From NCBI GenBank assembly GCA_008729055.1, contig SDUX01000006.1, forward strand, positions 124,001 to 188,000: a DNA stretch of 64,000 nucleotides, written 5' to 3'. Origin of the DNA: Pyropia haitanensis. Its lineage: Eukaryota > Rhodophyta > Bangiophyceae > Bangiales > Bangiaceae. The position numbers and the translations under genes are program-made. How positions within the stretch are numbered: the first letter of the stretch is position 1; every line of letters starts with the position of its first letter. The notes under the pieces were generated by a model, which did not search any database, was not told the DNA's origin, and saw only the letters and a list, made by a program, of their open reading frames with translations. Shown one piece after another: positions 53,401-64,000 of the stretch.

Positions 53401-56400
53401 AGCGGCAGAGGCTGCCGCGGAGGCAGCGACAATGTCAGTGGCGGTGGTCACGACAGACGCCACCGCGACGGAAGCCAGAGATGCCTCAGAGACGGCAGGA
53501 ATAGGCGAAACGTCGGCTACAGCGACAGCGGCCGCAGCAGCGCACGTGACTGAGGCTGCAGCGACGGCCGCGAAAGGCGCTGCGACGGCAGCCACGACAA
53601 CTAGCAACCGCGGCGGCTGCGAGAGACGCCGCAGCATTGCCAGCAGCAATATTGGCATTGACGACGGCCGCAACAGACGTGGCGGCCGCCACCGCGACAG
53701 CGGCAGCGGTAACGGTAGCGACTGGCTCAGCACAGCCGGCTGCGCCAGACGCCACCCACCGCGACCGTGGGTGCGACAGTGACAGCGCCGGCGGTGGCGA
53801 CAAACGCCGCGGCCGCAGGAACAACAAACGCAGTGACGCCTGCAGCCACAGACGCCCTAGAGACGGCCCAAAACCGACGCCGCAGCGACGGCAGCGAGTA
53901 CAGCGGCGGCCGCGGCCGCGACAGTGCCATGCGCAGCAGCAACGACAGATGCCGCGGCGGCGGCCGCGAAAGACCGCCGCTCACCCCCACAGCGACAGCG
54001 ACAGACGCCGCGGCTACGCCACCGTCACAGGCCGCGCCTGCGAGCGCGACGAAGGCCGAGGCGGCGGGAGCGACAGCGGTCGCGATGGACGCCACGGCTG
54101 CCGCTACAGACCCCGCGGCTGTGGGAGCGTCACAGTCCGCGTTGGGGGCCGCGACGAAAGCCGCGGCGGCCGCAGCGACAATGGCGGCCCACCGCGACGG
54201 CGACAGCCTAAGAAGCCACGGCGGCAGCATCAGAGGCCGCGGCGGCGGCCACGGCACGAGAAGAGGCGGCGACAACGAGAGCGGCAGCCGCAGCGAAAGA
54301 AGCCACCCATCACAACAAAGGCCACGACAATGGCAGCGTCAGCTGCACCGACCAACGCCGCTGCGACGCTCGCGACAGAGGAAGCGTCCGAAGAGAGCTC
54401 CAGCCGCGGCGGCAGCGACATGGGCAGCGTCGGCGGCGCAAGTGCCCACAGCGTCAGCGACAGACGCCGCGTCGGCCGAAGTAACAACCGCCGCGGCGCC
54501 GGCAGCGGCGGCGGCGGCGGCAATTGCGGCGACAACGGACACGGCAGCATCAGCAACAGACAACCACATGACCAGCATCGCTGGCCGCGATAGCGGCAGC
54601 CGCAGCCGCAGCGACGGATGGTTCGCCAACGAAAACGGCAGACGCCACGGCCGCAGCAGCGGCAGCGGTGGCAGTTGTGGCGACAGCGGACACGGCAACA
54701 TCAGCAACAGACTCCGCCGTGGACACAACCGCAGGTAGAGAGTCGCTGGCCGCGATAACCGCATTCGCAGCCGCAGCGATGGTCGGTGCGCCGACGGCAA
54801 CGGCAGACGCCGCAGCGGCAAACGCCGCAGCGGTAGCAGCAACAGCGGCAGTGACGGCCGCCGCAACAGTGGCCGCGGTGGCGGCAGCGACTAAAGTAGT
54901 GGCGGCGGTGGGCGACGCATCAGCAGCGGTGACGGCAGCAGTAGAGGCAGCGGCAGTGGCAGGCATGTTGGGAATGGAGGTGGCCGTAACAGCGGCCGCG
55001 GCGGCGCCTGCAACAGCCTCAGCGTCCGTGGGCGCGGCAGCGACCACGTCAGCAAGAGGCGCCGCGGCGGCCGCGGCGACGGCGGCGGCACTGGTGCCCG
55101 CAAACGGAGTATCGGCAGCAGTGGTGAGAACAATCCGCTGCGGCGGCAGCTACAGCGCCAATGGTGCCAGCGGCGACTGCGGCAGCGGCAGCGGCATTGA
55201 TAGGCGCGGCGACGGCGACCACGGCAGACGCCACGGCGACGGCAGCGACAGCGGCGGTGGCCGTGGCAACGACAACCATAGCAGCGGTGGCCGCGACTGT
55301 TGCCGCGGCGGCGGCCGCGGCACAAGCAGTGGCGACGTCATTGGCGGCAAAAACAGGCGCGGCAGCGGCCACGCGAGAAACTGCCCACCCCGACGGCTGC
55401 TGCAGCGTCAACCGCAGCAGCGGCAGCTACAAAGTCGTTGGTGGTGCGTGGGGCACCGGTAGAGGCAGCGGCCACGACAGAAGCTGCCGCGACAAAGCCC
55501 GTGCCGGCTACAGCGGCAGACCGCGCCGTGGCAGCCGAGAACTCGCCAGCGGCGGCCGCTGTGATTGACGCCGCAGCAGCGGCCGCGCCACACGCCGCGG
55601 TGGCGGCCGCAAAGGACCCAGAGGTGGCGGCAGCGACATCGTTAGCGGCGGCGTCAGCAACAGCCGCAACGGCAGCGACTCAGGCCGCGATGGCGACGGC
55701 GGCAGCGCTAGAAGCCGCTCGCCATGACAGCAGCCGCAACGGCCTTGGCGGACATCGCGGCGAGAGAGGCCGCGGCGGCGGCAGCAGCGGCGCCAGCGGC
55801 GGTGGCCGCCACAGCGGCAGCGACAGCGGAGTGAGAGACCTCGCGGCGGCAGCGGCGAAAACACTAACGGCGGAGGCCGTGACAACGTCAGCAACTGGGG
55901 CACGCAACAGACCGCGGCGGCGACCGCGCCAGAGACCGCTTGCTGTCACCGCGGAACCAATAAAGACCGCGGCTGCAAAAACAATCGAGACCACGGCCAC
56001 GGCCGCGACAGTGGCTGCGGTGGCTGCAGTCCCAGCGGGAGCGGCTGCGACAGCGAATGACGCCCCAGCGGTGGCGGTGGTTGAAACAGGGGCATGTGAA
56101 GTGTCCGCGACACATACCGCCCACCGCGAGGGTAGTTGCGACCGCCGCAGCGGCTGCCGCGGCTACACACGCCGCAGCGCCGACAGCCACGGCGACAACG
56201 GCAGCGGCCGCGACAGCAGCAATAGCAGCGGCAGCGACCGCCGCCGCGGCGGCGGCAGCAGCAAAAACAGCTGCGGCGGCCGCAACTGAGGCCGCTGCGG
56301 CAGCAGCGATACAAGTTGCGGCGGCGTCTGCGCAAAGCGCCGCCTATCGGGACGGCGGCGCCGACAGAAGCGTTGGCCGCGACAGTGACAAAGGCCGCGG

Positions 56401-57480
56401 CGGTGGCTACAGCAGCGGGTTGCATAGTGGCCGCGACAGCGAGCGCCCGCCGCGATGGTACCCGCGACAGAGGCAGCTACGGCGGCCGAGAAAGATTCCG
56501 CGGCGGCGGGGGCGACAAACACGGCCCATCGCCACGACTGCCACCACAGACGCCTCGGTGGCGGCAGCAACAAAGGCCGAGGCTGTGGCCGCGACAGAAG
56601 CTGACACGGCCGAAGCGGTGAAAACGGCCCACCGCGACGACGACTGCGGGAGAGGTTGCGACGGCGGCCGCGCCAACGGCCGCGCGGCGACGGTCTTGAC
56701 ACTGGCCGCGGCGGTGGCAGCAAGAGCAGCAGCAGGCGCGACAGAAGTCGCCCACCGCGACGGCGTCGGCGACACCCGCAGCGTCAGCGACAGCGACAGA
56801 CGCCGCTGCAATAGCTGCAGCGGCGGCAACAGTGGCGGCCGCGGCAGCGGCAGCGACAGCGGCAGCGGCAGTAACAGACGCCGCGGCGGCAGAAGGGACG
56901 CGGCGGCGGCAGCGACAGCGGCAACCGCGGCGGCAACGAGGCCGGAAGCGGCAGCGGCAAGCACAGGCATCGCCAGGGCGAAAACGAGAGCAGCGCTGAT
57001 GGCGGCAGCACTGATGGCGGCAGCAACAGCCGCAGCGGCAGCGGCTGCGACAGATGCCACAGCGGCCGCAGCGACAGCGGCCCCGGCAACGGCAGAAGCA
57101 GCGGCAACGGAGGCGGCTGCGAGGTTGGTAGCAGCAGCGGTAGTGACCAACACCGAGATGATGGCAGCGACAGCGGCAGCGGCGGTGGCAGCGACAGCGG
57201 AAGTGCCAACGCCAGCGAGACGCAACAGCGGTCGCAGCAACAGCCGCAGCGGCGGCGTCGACAGCGGCAATGACGAATGCAATGGCGGCTACAACACGGC
57301 CAACGCCGCCGGCCGTGACAGTGGCAGCGGGATAATCAGCGACAGGAGCCGCGGCGAAAACAGCGGGGAGAGGGCGCGACAATGGCGCGGCGGCAGAGGG
57401 AAGGGCGACGCCGACAGCTGCATGGCGGCCCCAACGGCGGAGCGGGAGCAAAAAAACCGCGGCACCGACGGCGGGGGTAG
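50451..57480. repeat. Seven-kilobase degenerate repeat built on GCGACAGCGGC-like units, with a recurring longer motif
   Basis: Nearly all of this stretch consists of short, diverged words such as GCGACAGCGGCGGC, GGCAGCGACAG and GCCGCGGCGAC, giving Ala/Thr/Val-rich, Arg/Gly/Ser-rich or Pro/Leu-rich translations in different frames and on both strands. A longer motif, in its best form GAAAACGGCCCACCGCGACG, recurs with variation at about 52690, 53746, 54178, 55373, 56111, 56518, 56615 and 56736. In one plus frame at each place it encodes variants of TAHRDG followed by Cys/Gly/Asp/Ser. Copies lie in different frames. It could be an old minisatellite or satellite with higher-order structure, or the remains of a very repetitive gene. 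No terminal repeats or transposase were seen. Confidence 0.6.
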
Positions 57481-59700
57481 CATGGCACCGACAACAGGAA
57501 CGCAGAGTTGATGCAGGCGATGAGGCAGTGCCAACGACCACAGGGCTCCACCAGTCGCAAGTGGCAATGCCAAACGCACGGGGGGGGCGGCGTTCAACTA
57601 CAAACAAAACGCCGGACACAGGGGGGGGGCGGCGCCAAACAGGAGCGACGTCACTGTCTCCCGGGAGGTGGCGCACTCCGCATCGGGGGCAGCACGCCCA
57701 CCGCCACCTCCCCTACGCGGCCAGCGCCCACACTTGTCGATGGTGGCCAGCGGACAGGGGTGGGATCACTCACACAAAGCGGCCGCGACGATGGTGTCGG
57801 CGGCAGCGGCTGCAGCGGCGGCAGAGATGGGCACGGCCGCTGCAGCGGCGCCGTTCGCTTGAGAACCACTTGCAGCCGCTGCAGCCGCCGTGGGAGGGGG
57901 CACGACCAGCGGCAGCTCCAACAGAGGCGGCCATGGAGGCGGCCGAAGCGGCGACGTGCCGGCGATCCACCACGTCCCGTCCCACCCATGCCCACCACAC
58001 GCGCAGCCGACCACCCTCCGTTGTCAGCAATCAAACGGAGGGGGGTGCAACCGGCGGCGAAAAAAGGTTGCGGCGCAGGCGGTCGACAAGGAAGCCAGCG
58101 CGCATGCCTCTCGCCCCCATCCGACAGCCCAATCCCGATCCCGGCACGTGCCACTTGTTGTCACCACAGCCAACGACGACCGCTAGGTCGCGTCGTCGCA
58201 CCCGCCGTCCGCCGCCGCCACCACCAGCGGCCATCACAGTCCCACCTTGCCGCCGACGCCCTCCGCCGATGCCACCAACGGGTGCAAAATCAACATGAGT
58301 TCGCGCCCGAGCACCACCAATACCACCAGCAAGCACGGTCGCCACGGCAAGCAGGCAGCGGCCACCGCCGCCGTGACAAGTGCTGGCGCCGGCCGCCACC
58401 GCCGGCACCAGAGATGGCGCCGGCTGCCAGCAGGGGTGCAGTGGGCCAACCGCCGACCCTGCCGCCGCCGCATGCCATCGCCGACCCAAACCGGCGCCAC
58501 GTTCCCAAACCGCATCACCATCCAGCGCGACCGCAACCAGCAAATTGCGCTGCCCCATCCACGAGACGGCATCCACTCGCGTCGCGCCAAGCGGGTGACG
58601 CCTGTTGCTTACTCCACCACCATGCGCAAAGTGGCCACCTTGCCGACACACCTCACCGCCAACGCAAACGGCAGGTGCCGCTACCCCATCCAACAGGGGG
58701 ACACCAGGATCAGCATCGGAAAGGGTAGGGCCGGCAAAGACGGATTAGCGGCGGGGACGACGCCGGGGGAGCCGCAGCACCGGGCTGGTGACGGCAAGGT
58801 CAGCCACTGCAGGTGGGCGACGACCGGGGAGGCGCCAGCGGCAAGGATGGCCACACCACGACAGAAACGAGGTAGGTACGATGGAGGGGGAAGTTCAACG
58901 GCGTCGGGGGCGGCTACAACACGAGAGAACCGCAACAGCCAGCGGATCGTGGTGAGGTTGACGGGGGCACAGTCCACCGCAGGGGAGTGGAAGCGCCACT
59001 GCAGAATGGCGCCGCCGACAAAGGGGGGGGCAGTGGAAGCGACGAAGGAGAGCAGTGCCAACGTCGACGGCAACGACGGGGGGACGACCGGCACGACGGA
59101 GGCGGCGTCGCGCCGAAACGCGGGCGGCCGACGCGCCGAGACGTGGGCGGCCGACGCGTCGGAACGGGCTCGCAGTGGCCACGACCAGCGGCGCCTGCAC
59201 GATCGCGGAGTGCACGCAGCGCCACGTGCATGGCGTCGACGATGGGGGGGCTACATCATCCAGACACAACCACCAGTCGCCAAGTCCGAAGTCGTAGCAG
59301 CAGCGACGGCGGGTGCGCCATTGACAACGAAAGGACGACAGCGACGCGGGGAGCGTCCATGTGGAAGTCGAGCCGGCAGTGAAGGGGGCGCGGGCGGGGG
59401 CATGATGGCCGGCCGTTCGGCGTCAGCAACAACGGCGGGGCCGCGACCGCGACGGGAGCAGTGCCGTGACGGCGGAGGTGGCGTGACGACGGGTGTAGGT
59501 TGACCACGGATGGGCGTCGTCACCGACGGGGGAGGTGCTTGTCGGCGAGTGGAGCACTGCAGCGGCGAGGTAGAAAGACCGACACAGACGAAAAGCGACC
59601 CCGGCGGGTGGTGCGGCTTGACGACGAGGAGGTGAGCAACAGCAGCGCCGGCGGGACAGTCGCGCCTCGGGGAAACGGCCGCTAAGGGGGGTGTGACGCA
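57481..59700. other. Low-complexity block C, no gene recognised
   Basis: Continuation of diverged GC-rich sequence of more even composition than the preceding block, with ccaccgacgg and ggcggcgaca words and open frames on both strands (longest plus 57508-58728). Their translations are Arg/Gln/His/Pro-rich and lack motifs, so I treat them as composition-driven. Confidence 0.45.
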
Positions 59701-62700
59701 ACAACAACAAGGAGGTGGTCGCAAGCGGGACCGCCGCTTGACGACGGTACGGTCTTGGCGTGGGAGGGGGGTTGGCAGAATAGCCGCGAGAGGGAGGCCG
59801 GACTGACGGCTGGCCCCAGAGGCGCGCCGGCAGCCACAAGAGGGGGAGACCAACACGACGTCGGGGCGGCAGCGATGAAGGGGGGTGACGTGGTCTCCAC
59901 CGACGGGGGTAGCACGACGTCAGAGTGGAGCCGGCTCTGGGAGAATTGTCTTGCCGACAACGAACGGGTGGTGGCGACAGTGGACCGTGTGCCAAACCCA
60001 CCGACGATGCGTGGCAGGGTGACACGGGCCACGGACGGCGTCGTGACGACGCGTCCGCGACGGCACCGCGCGGCGGGCGCCCGCCCCTGCCAAGTGGAGT
60101 GATGACAAGGACGACGGAGCCGCCGCAAGGCCAAAGGCGGAGGGGTGACGCCCGTCTTGACGGTGAGGGGCAGTGACAGTGACGACAGCCACAAAAGGGG
60201 AAGGGGGGAGGGGCGCCGACAAGAGGACGCGGGTGTGGGGGCGGCAGCCACGACGGGCGGCGAGCACACTCGACGACGGACGGGCGGGTGGCACCAATAG
60301 GGGGGCGGCCGAGCCGCCCACGACGGTGCAGGTGCGGCGACGACGACCTCGGCGGCCGCGGCACGGCGCCATCCATGTTGGTGGAAGGGGATGTTGGTGG
60401 GGGGGGGCGGTGCCGCCGGCGGCCTCGGCGGCGGGCGGCACCCCAGGAGTCCGAATATATACACCGCACCCGCTCCCCCCCCCCCCCCCGCGCCGCCCGT
60501 CTTATCCGACCCGTCGCGGCGCCCTCGCCGCGGTCGCAGTCGCCGTTCGCACCCTCCCACCCCCACTCTGCTGGCGACAGGGGGGAGAGGGCGGAGAAGC
60601 TCCCGCCAACCGGCCGCCACCGCGCTGGCAGATCGGATGACACGGGTGGGAACGCGCCGCCGCGACCGCCGTCCGTACCGCCCAAGCGGCAGCGCGGGCA
60701 AAAAAAAAGGGAGGGGGGGGGGGGGTGAACGGCGGGAATGGGGGCGGGAGAACGCCGCGGCCACCCGCCGCGCGGCGCGCCGACGCGCGGGCGGGAGGGC
60801 AGACAGGACGGCGGGATCGTTGGGCAGTTTGGAGGGCGGGCGGGAAGTGGCGGCAACGGACGGCGGCGGTGCGCACGCGTCGCTGCGGGGAGATAGGTGC
60901 ACGCGGGCGGGGGCGCGCGACGGGTCGGCGGGCGACCCGGGACGCGCCGCCGCCGCGGGAGGAACGCCGATGCGGCGCGGCGCGTCGAGAGCGGGGACGG
61001 GGCGGGGGGGGGGGGGTGGTGGTGTGGTGGTGACTGGCGGCGTGGCGGCGGCGATCGCGGTGCGCTCGGGGACCGCGACGGTGGCGGGAGCAGAGCTTGA
61101 CAGAAGCAGGGGGGCGCGGTACCGCGCTGCTGCGTGCCCCCCCCCCCCTTGCCCTCCAAGGCGTCCTACCCTCGCGCCAGCTGGGCCGCACAGCGTGACG
61201 TACGCGGCGGGCGGCGCCGATGGGCACGTCCGTTTGACAGCGCTCCCGCCGTGGCCTGCCGGCCGCGGCGCGAGTTGCATCCGACGCCGGCGCGCGCGCG
61301 CCGCGGGGTGGTCGCCCGCCCCTCCCGCCAGCGTGCCCGCCGGTCCTTCCGGCCGTCCCCGCACCGCCTCCCTCCCCCCCCCCCCCAAACGCTTCCGTCA
61401 GCCGCGCCCCCCGCCAATCCCAGATGCCGCGATCGGTCGACCGCGGCGGCCGCGTCCTTTGGGGACGGGCAGTGGGCACCTCTGCGCGCCGGCGCGCGGA
61501 CGGGCGGCCGCTGCCACCGCCACAGACCCAAACTGCGTGCGCCCGCCAATACGCTCGGGCTGCCCCAGGACAGCCATGGCCCACGCTGGTGCGGGTTTCG
61601 ACGCGGCGGTCGCGGCGCGGGCTGCCGCGGCCACGAGCCGCGCCGGCGCTCCGCTGTGGCGGCCGCCGCGGCGCGGGCCGTCCCGCCACCTGGGGCGGGG
61701 CGGAGGGGCGGGCGGCGGTCGACGGTCACCGTCAAAAGCTGTTTTGCGCGGGGGAGTCGGCCGGCCCGCCGCGTGCCGTGTTTGGCCGTCGGTGTGTGGG
61801 CCGGTGGCGGCGGCTAACGGGTCGAGCACGCTGGCGGCGGCCCCACGTTCCGCAGATCTGTGGCGGGAGACCGCTGGGAGGGCGGCGGATTGGTCGGCCG
61901 CCTTGCGCGCTTCCGTCCAAAGAAACGACAGGCCAGTTGCCTCGCGTGGTGATCTGCTCGACCGTGCGCCCCCTCACCAGCACCGTGTCCACCCACGGCT
62001 CCTCTTGGGGTGTGCGCGACCGAAAGGAGCACGAGAGTTGGGCGCCGGTTCCTGGCACGTCACGGCCTCGGCACACCACGGGCGGCTCGAGGCGCGCGAG
62101 ACTGCCACCGTGGCCGCCTTCCCGGTGTGCGGCCGTCGGGTCGGCTGGCGTCCCCGCCCACCCAGAGAGAAAACAGCCCGATGTGCGGCATCACGCTGGC
62201 GGAACCACGGGGGACCTAGCTAGTCTGAAAGACCGCTTTTTTTCCGCTGTTTATTTTTGTTGATCGCACGCAGCTGTGCCGGGCCATCCCGCACGGCGCA
62301 CCCGCACGGCGCAAACGGCAGCTGGATGGGTATAACAGAGACGCAAGCACGACGCTGCATGTAGCCATTGACAGTGTGTTTATTCGTTTGGGTTGCGGCC
62401 AAGATAAACAAACGATAAAATACAATGGTACACACCCCGCACATGTCCAGCATGAGCGGGGCCGAGTGGCCCACGAAAGACGACAAGATGTGCGTCAGCG
62501 GTACGGGCGCAGGGAGGATGGTGGGAGGCGCGAAAGACGACGGACGTGCCGGCCCGGCGGGAGGGAGAACGGAGGAGCGGCGGGGTCGTAGATAAGGGGC
62601 TCGGCGCACAGCCGCCGCCGCCCTGCGGCTCGGCTCGCAGCCGCCGCCGCCCGACACAGCCCGCCTCTCCTCGGCAGCCCTCTCCTGCCGGTTGGGCAGT

Positions 62701-63337
62701 CGTGTCAGTCGGCGCCTCTCCCACTCATGAGGAGTACCTCGCTCGCCGCAACGACCCAGTCAATCGATCGGAGTTACCCGGTGAAGAGACGACAAATAAC
62801 GAAGCAAAAGGCGGGCCGCCGCACCTCCCCCAAAATCCGACTCTGCCCGCCCCTTCCCCCCCCTTCCCGAGCCCGGTTGGGCGGCGCCCCCAACACGGAA
62901 ACCCCGCCAAGGAGGCTCGCCAGTGGCGCCCCCTCTGCCACGGCCGACCGCTGGGGACGACGACTCCGCGACGCCCGCCGTGGCCAGCTGGCCCGCGCGC
63001 AAGACAACAACCTGGGCGCGGTGCGGCACGCGTGCGTGCTCGGTCGCAGCGCCTGCCTACTTGGAAACGCGCCCCGGACGGGAGAAGGCCGTGTGGGGGC
63101 GGTTTGAAACCGACGCGGGGCGCCGTCCAGAGACGGCGGACCGCGGGTGGGGCGGGAGCGCTGCGCCGATGCCCAGTCGCCCCTCACGCCCGCAACTCTC
63201 GCGCCGTCCCCATCTGCATGCTACCGCGCCGGTTGGAGGGCCTAAAGGCAGTGGCCGCCGACGGCCGCCAGCCAACCCGTTCCAGTCTCCCCGACGCGGC
63301 GGATCGCGCGCGCCTGCGGGTGGGGGGAAAGCGGCGA
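59701..63337. other. Unassigned region with a TATA-like box and one lower-GC patch
   Basis: About 3.6 kb without a gene I can name. A symmetrical ATATATA lies at about 60454-60460 (cgaatatatacaccg). On the plus strand it is followed by a 14-C run and C/T-rich sequence as in leaders here. 61576-62220 (plus) and 61732-62079 (minus, containing VDTVLVRGRTVEQITTRGNW) both look weakly coding and cannot both be right. 62220-62480 has lower GC with aataaac/gataaaa words on the plus strand and could be a 3' UTR. Confidence 0.35.
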
Positions 63338-63627
63338 TGCTGGTGGCAGATGCTGACCTGGCCCAGATGGACCGCCGTGGCCGCATCGGGTGGGTGCAGC
63401 TGTCACTGTTGGCTAAAGAGGCAGACGGGACGGGCAACGAGCCACCGCTGGCAACACGACTGACGTTTGCGTATGAGGGGGGTGTCGGGTGGGGACGAGC
63501 CACGGCGGCGGCGCTTCGGGCGGCTCCACCGCTGTCAGGGCGACTTGTCCCGCAGGTCAAAACGGGACGAGGTGGGCTGGGGGTAAGGGGGGGCCTGAGG
63601 GCGGACGGGCACGGCCCCGTCCGTTAA
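63338..63627 (+). CDS. Possible exon of an unknown gene near the window end
   Basis: ATG at 63338 begins a stretch with ordered-protein character: LVADADLAQMDRRGRIGWVQ, LSLLAKEADGTGNEPPLATR, LTFAYEGGVGWGRATAAALR. It fades into Gly/Arg sequence after about 63560 and stops at 63627. The frame is open upstream to 62923. No domain recognised. It could be part of a spliced gene continuing past the window. Confidence 0.3.
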
Positions 63628-64000
63628 TGACGGGCAGCCTCCCCATGTCGCCGCAGTCGGCGCGGTCGCGGCCGCCGACGTCGGTGCCCGCCCGCCGGTG
63701 CGGCACCGTGCCCTCTGCCGGCGCCGCGCGGCGGGCGCCACGGGCGGCGCGCCACCGGCGGCGGGCGTCCCTGCTGCTGCGGTCGCCCACGGCGGCGGGC
63801 ACGCCCCCCTTTTCTCGCCCTTGATCTCTCCGCGTCTCCTGCCTCGCACCCCCCCCCCGCCCACGTCCACCACCGCCGCCGCCCTCTCGCAGTGTGGCCG
63901 CGGCTTGGCGGTCGACGCCGATGCCGGTGGCCGTCGCCATGGGGCGGACGAACATTGAGAAAAGGAGACGGCAAGGCGGTGGTGAAGTTGCATGCGAGAG
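63628..64000. other. GC-rich end of the window, nothing recognised
   Basis: GC-only sequence with a C/T-rich segment at about 63805-63890 followed by an ATG at 63930 (atgccggtggccgtcgcc) and another at 63939. This resembles the leader-plus-start pattern of other genes here, but too little sequence remains to judge. Confidence 0.3.

Noticed and set aside
50451..57480. CRISPR array
   Set aside because: Repeats are diverged, of irregular length and spacing, and without unique spacers. The genome is eukaryotic.
57508..58728. 406-codon plus-strand frame with its own ATG
   Set aside because: Arg/Gln/His/Pro-rich without motif, and equally long frames exist on the other strand in the same repeat-like DNA.
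1..64000. tRNA or rRNA genes
   Set aside because: No GGTTCRANTCC T-loop in a cloverleaf context and no conserved rRNA cores were found by eye in either strand.

Overview
The window looks like nuclear DNA of a red alga, most probably a Bangiophyceae of the Porphyra/Pyropia type. This is an inference. It rests on a nuclear-type gene for a phycobilisome linker with an N-terminal plastid-targeting extension and a spliceosomal intron, a plastid HSP90, very high GC with extreme third-position GC, mostly intronless genes with occasional short introns (262-321 nt, plus one of 964 nt) that start GTACG or GTATG and end CAG, pyrimidine-rich leaders, and proteins swollen by Ala, Gly and Pro runs. No bacterial operons, ribosome binding sites, rRNA, tRNA or CRISPR were seen.

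Layout. 0-8 kb: the start of a serine-hydrolase gene (-), Sm D2 (-, two exons), a plastid PDZ membrane protein (+) and a pyroglutamyl-peptidase I homologue (-). 9-13.5 kb: a nicotianamine-synthase-like gene (+), an unassigned coding-like stretch, and the front end of a kinesin motor that stops at an AT-rich patch. 13.5-14.9 kb: a lower-GC island with an intact zinc-finger plus Vsr/EDxHD-like nuclease ORF. 16-20.5 kb: a Pro-rich candidate, a small membrane protein and a protein O-fucosyltransferase-like gene (+). 20.9-22.4 kb: a VTC1-like polyphosphate chaperone (-, three exons), with its 3' end partly duplicated. 24-29.4 kb: a bZIP-like factor (+) and a MED27-like Mediator subunit (-). 30.5-35 kb: a phycobilisome rod linker (-) and plastid HSP90 (+), divergent. 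36-42 kb: a SAM-domain protein (-) and the U5 snRNP/tri-snRNP splicing factor PRP6 (+), divergent. 42.7-47.2 kb: a Cys-rich membrane-anchored orphan (-, two exons) and mitochondrial uL23m (+, two exons). From about 48 kb to the end the DNA is mostly degenerate low-complexity repeat, with no gene I can name.

The genes do not form one pathway. They are a typical dispersed eukaryotic set: splicing (Sm D2, PRP6), transcription (bZIP, MED27), plastid function (PDZ protein, linker, HSP90), secretory pathway (O-fucosyltransferase, Cys-rich protein), phosphate and metal metabolism (VTC, nicotianamine-synthase-like) and mitochondrial translation.

A general caution on the sequence. Many real genes change frame inside C or G runs, and in every case I could work out, restoring one base per run rejoins the frame and makes the gene length divisible by three. 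I read these as homopolymer undercalls rather than biological frameshifts.
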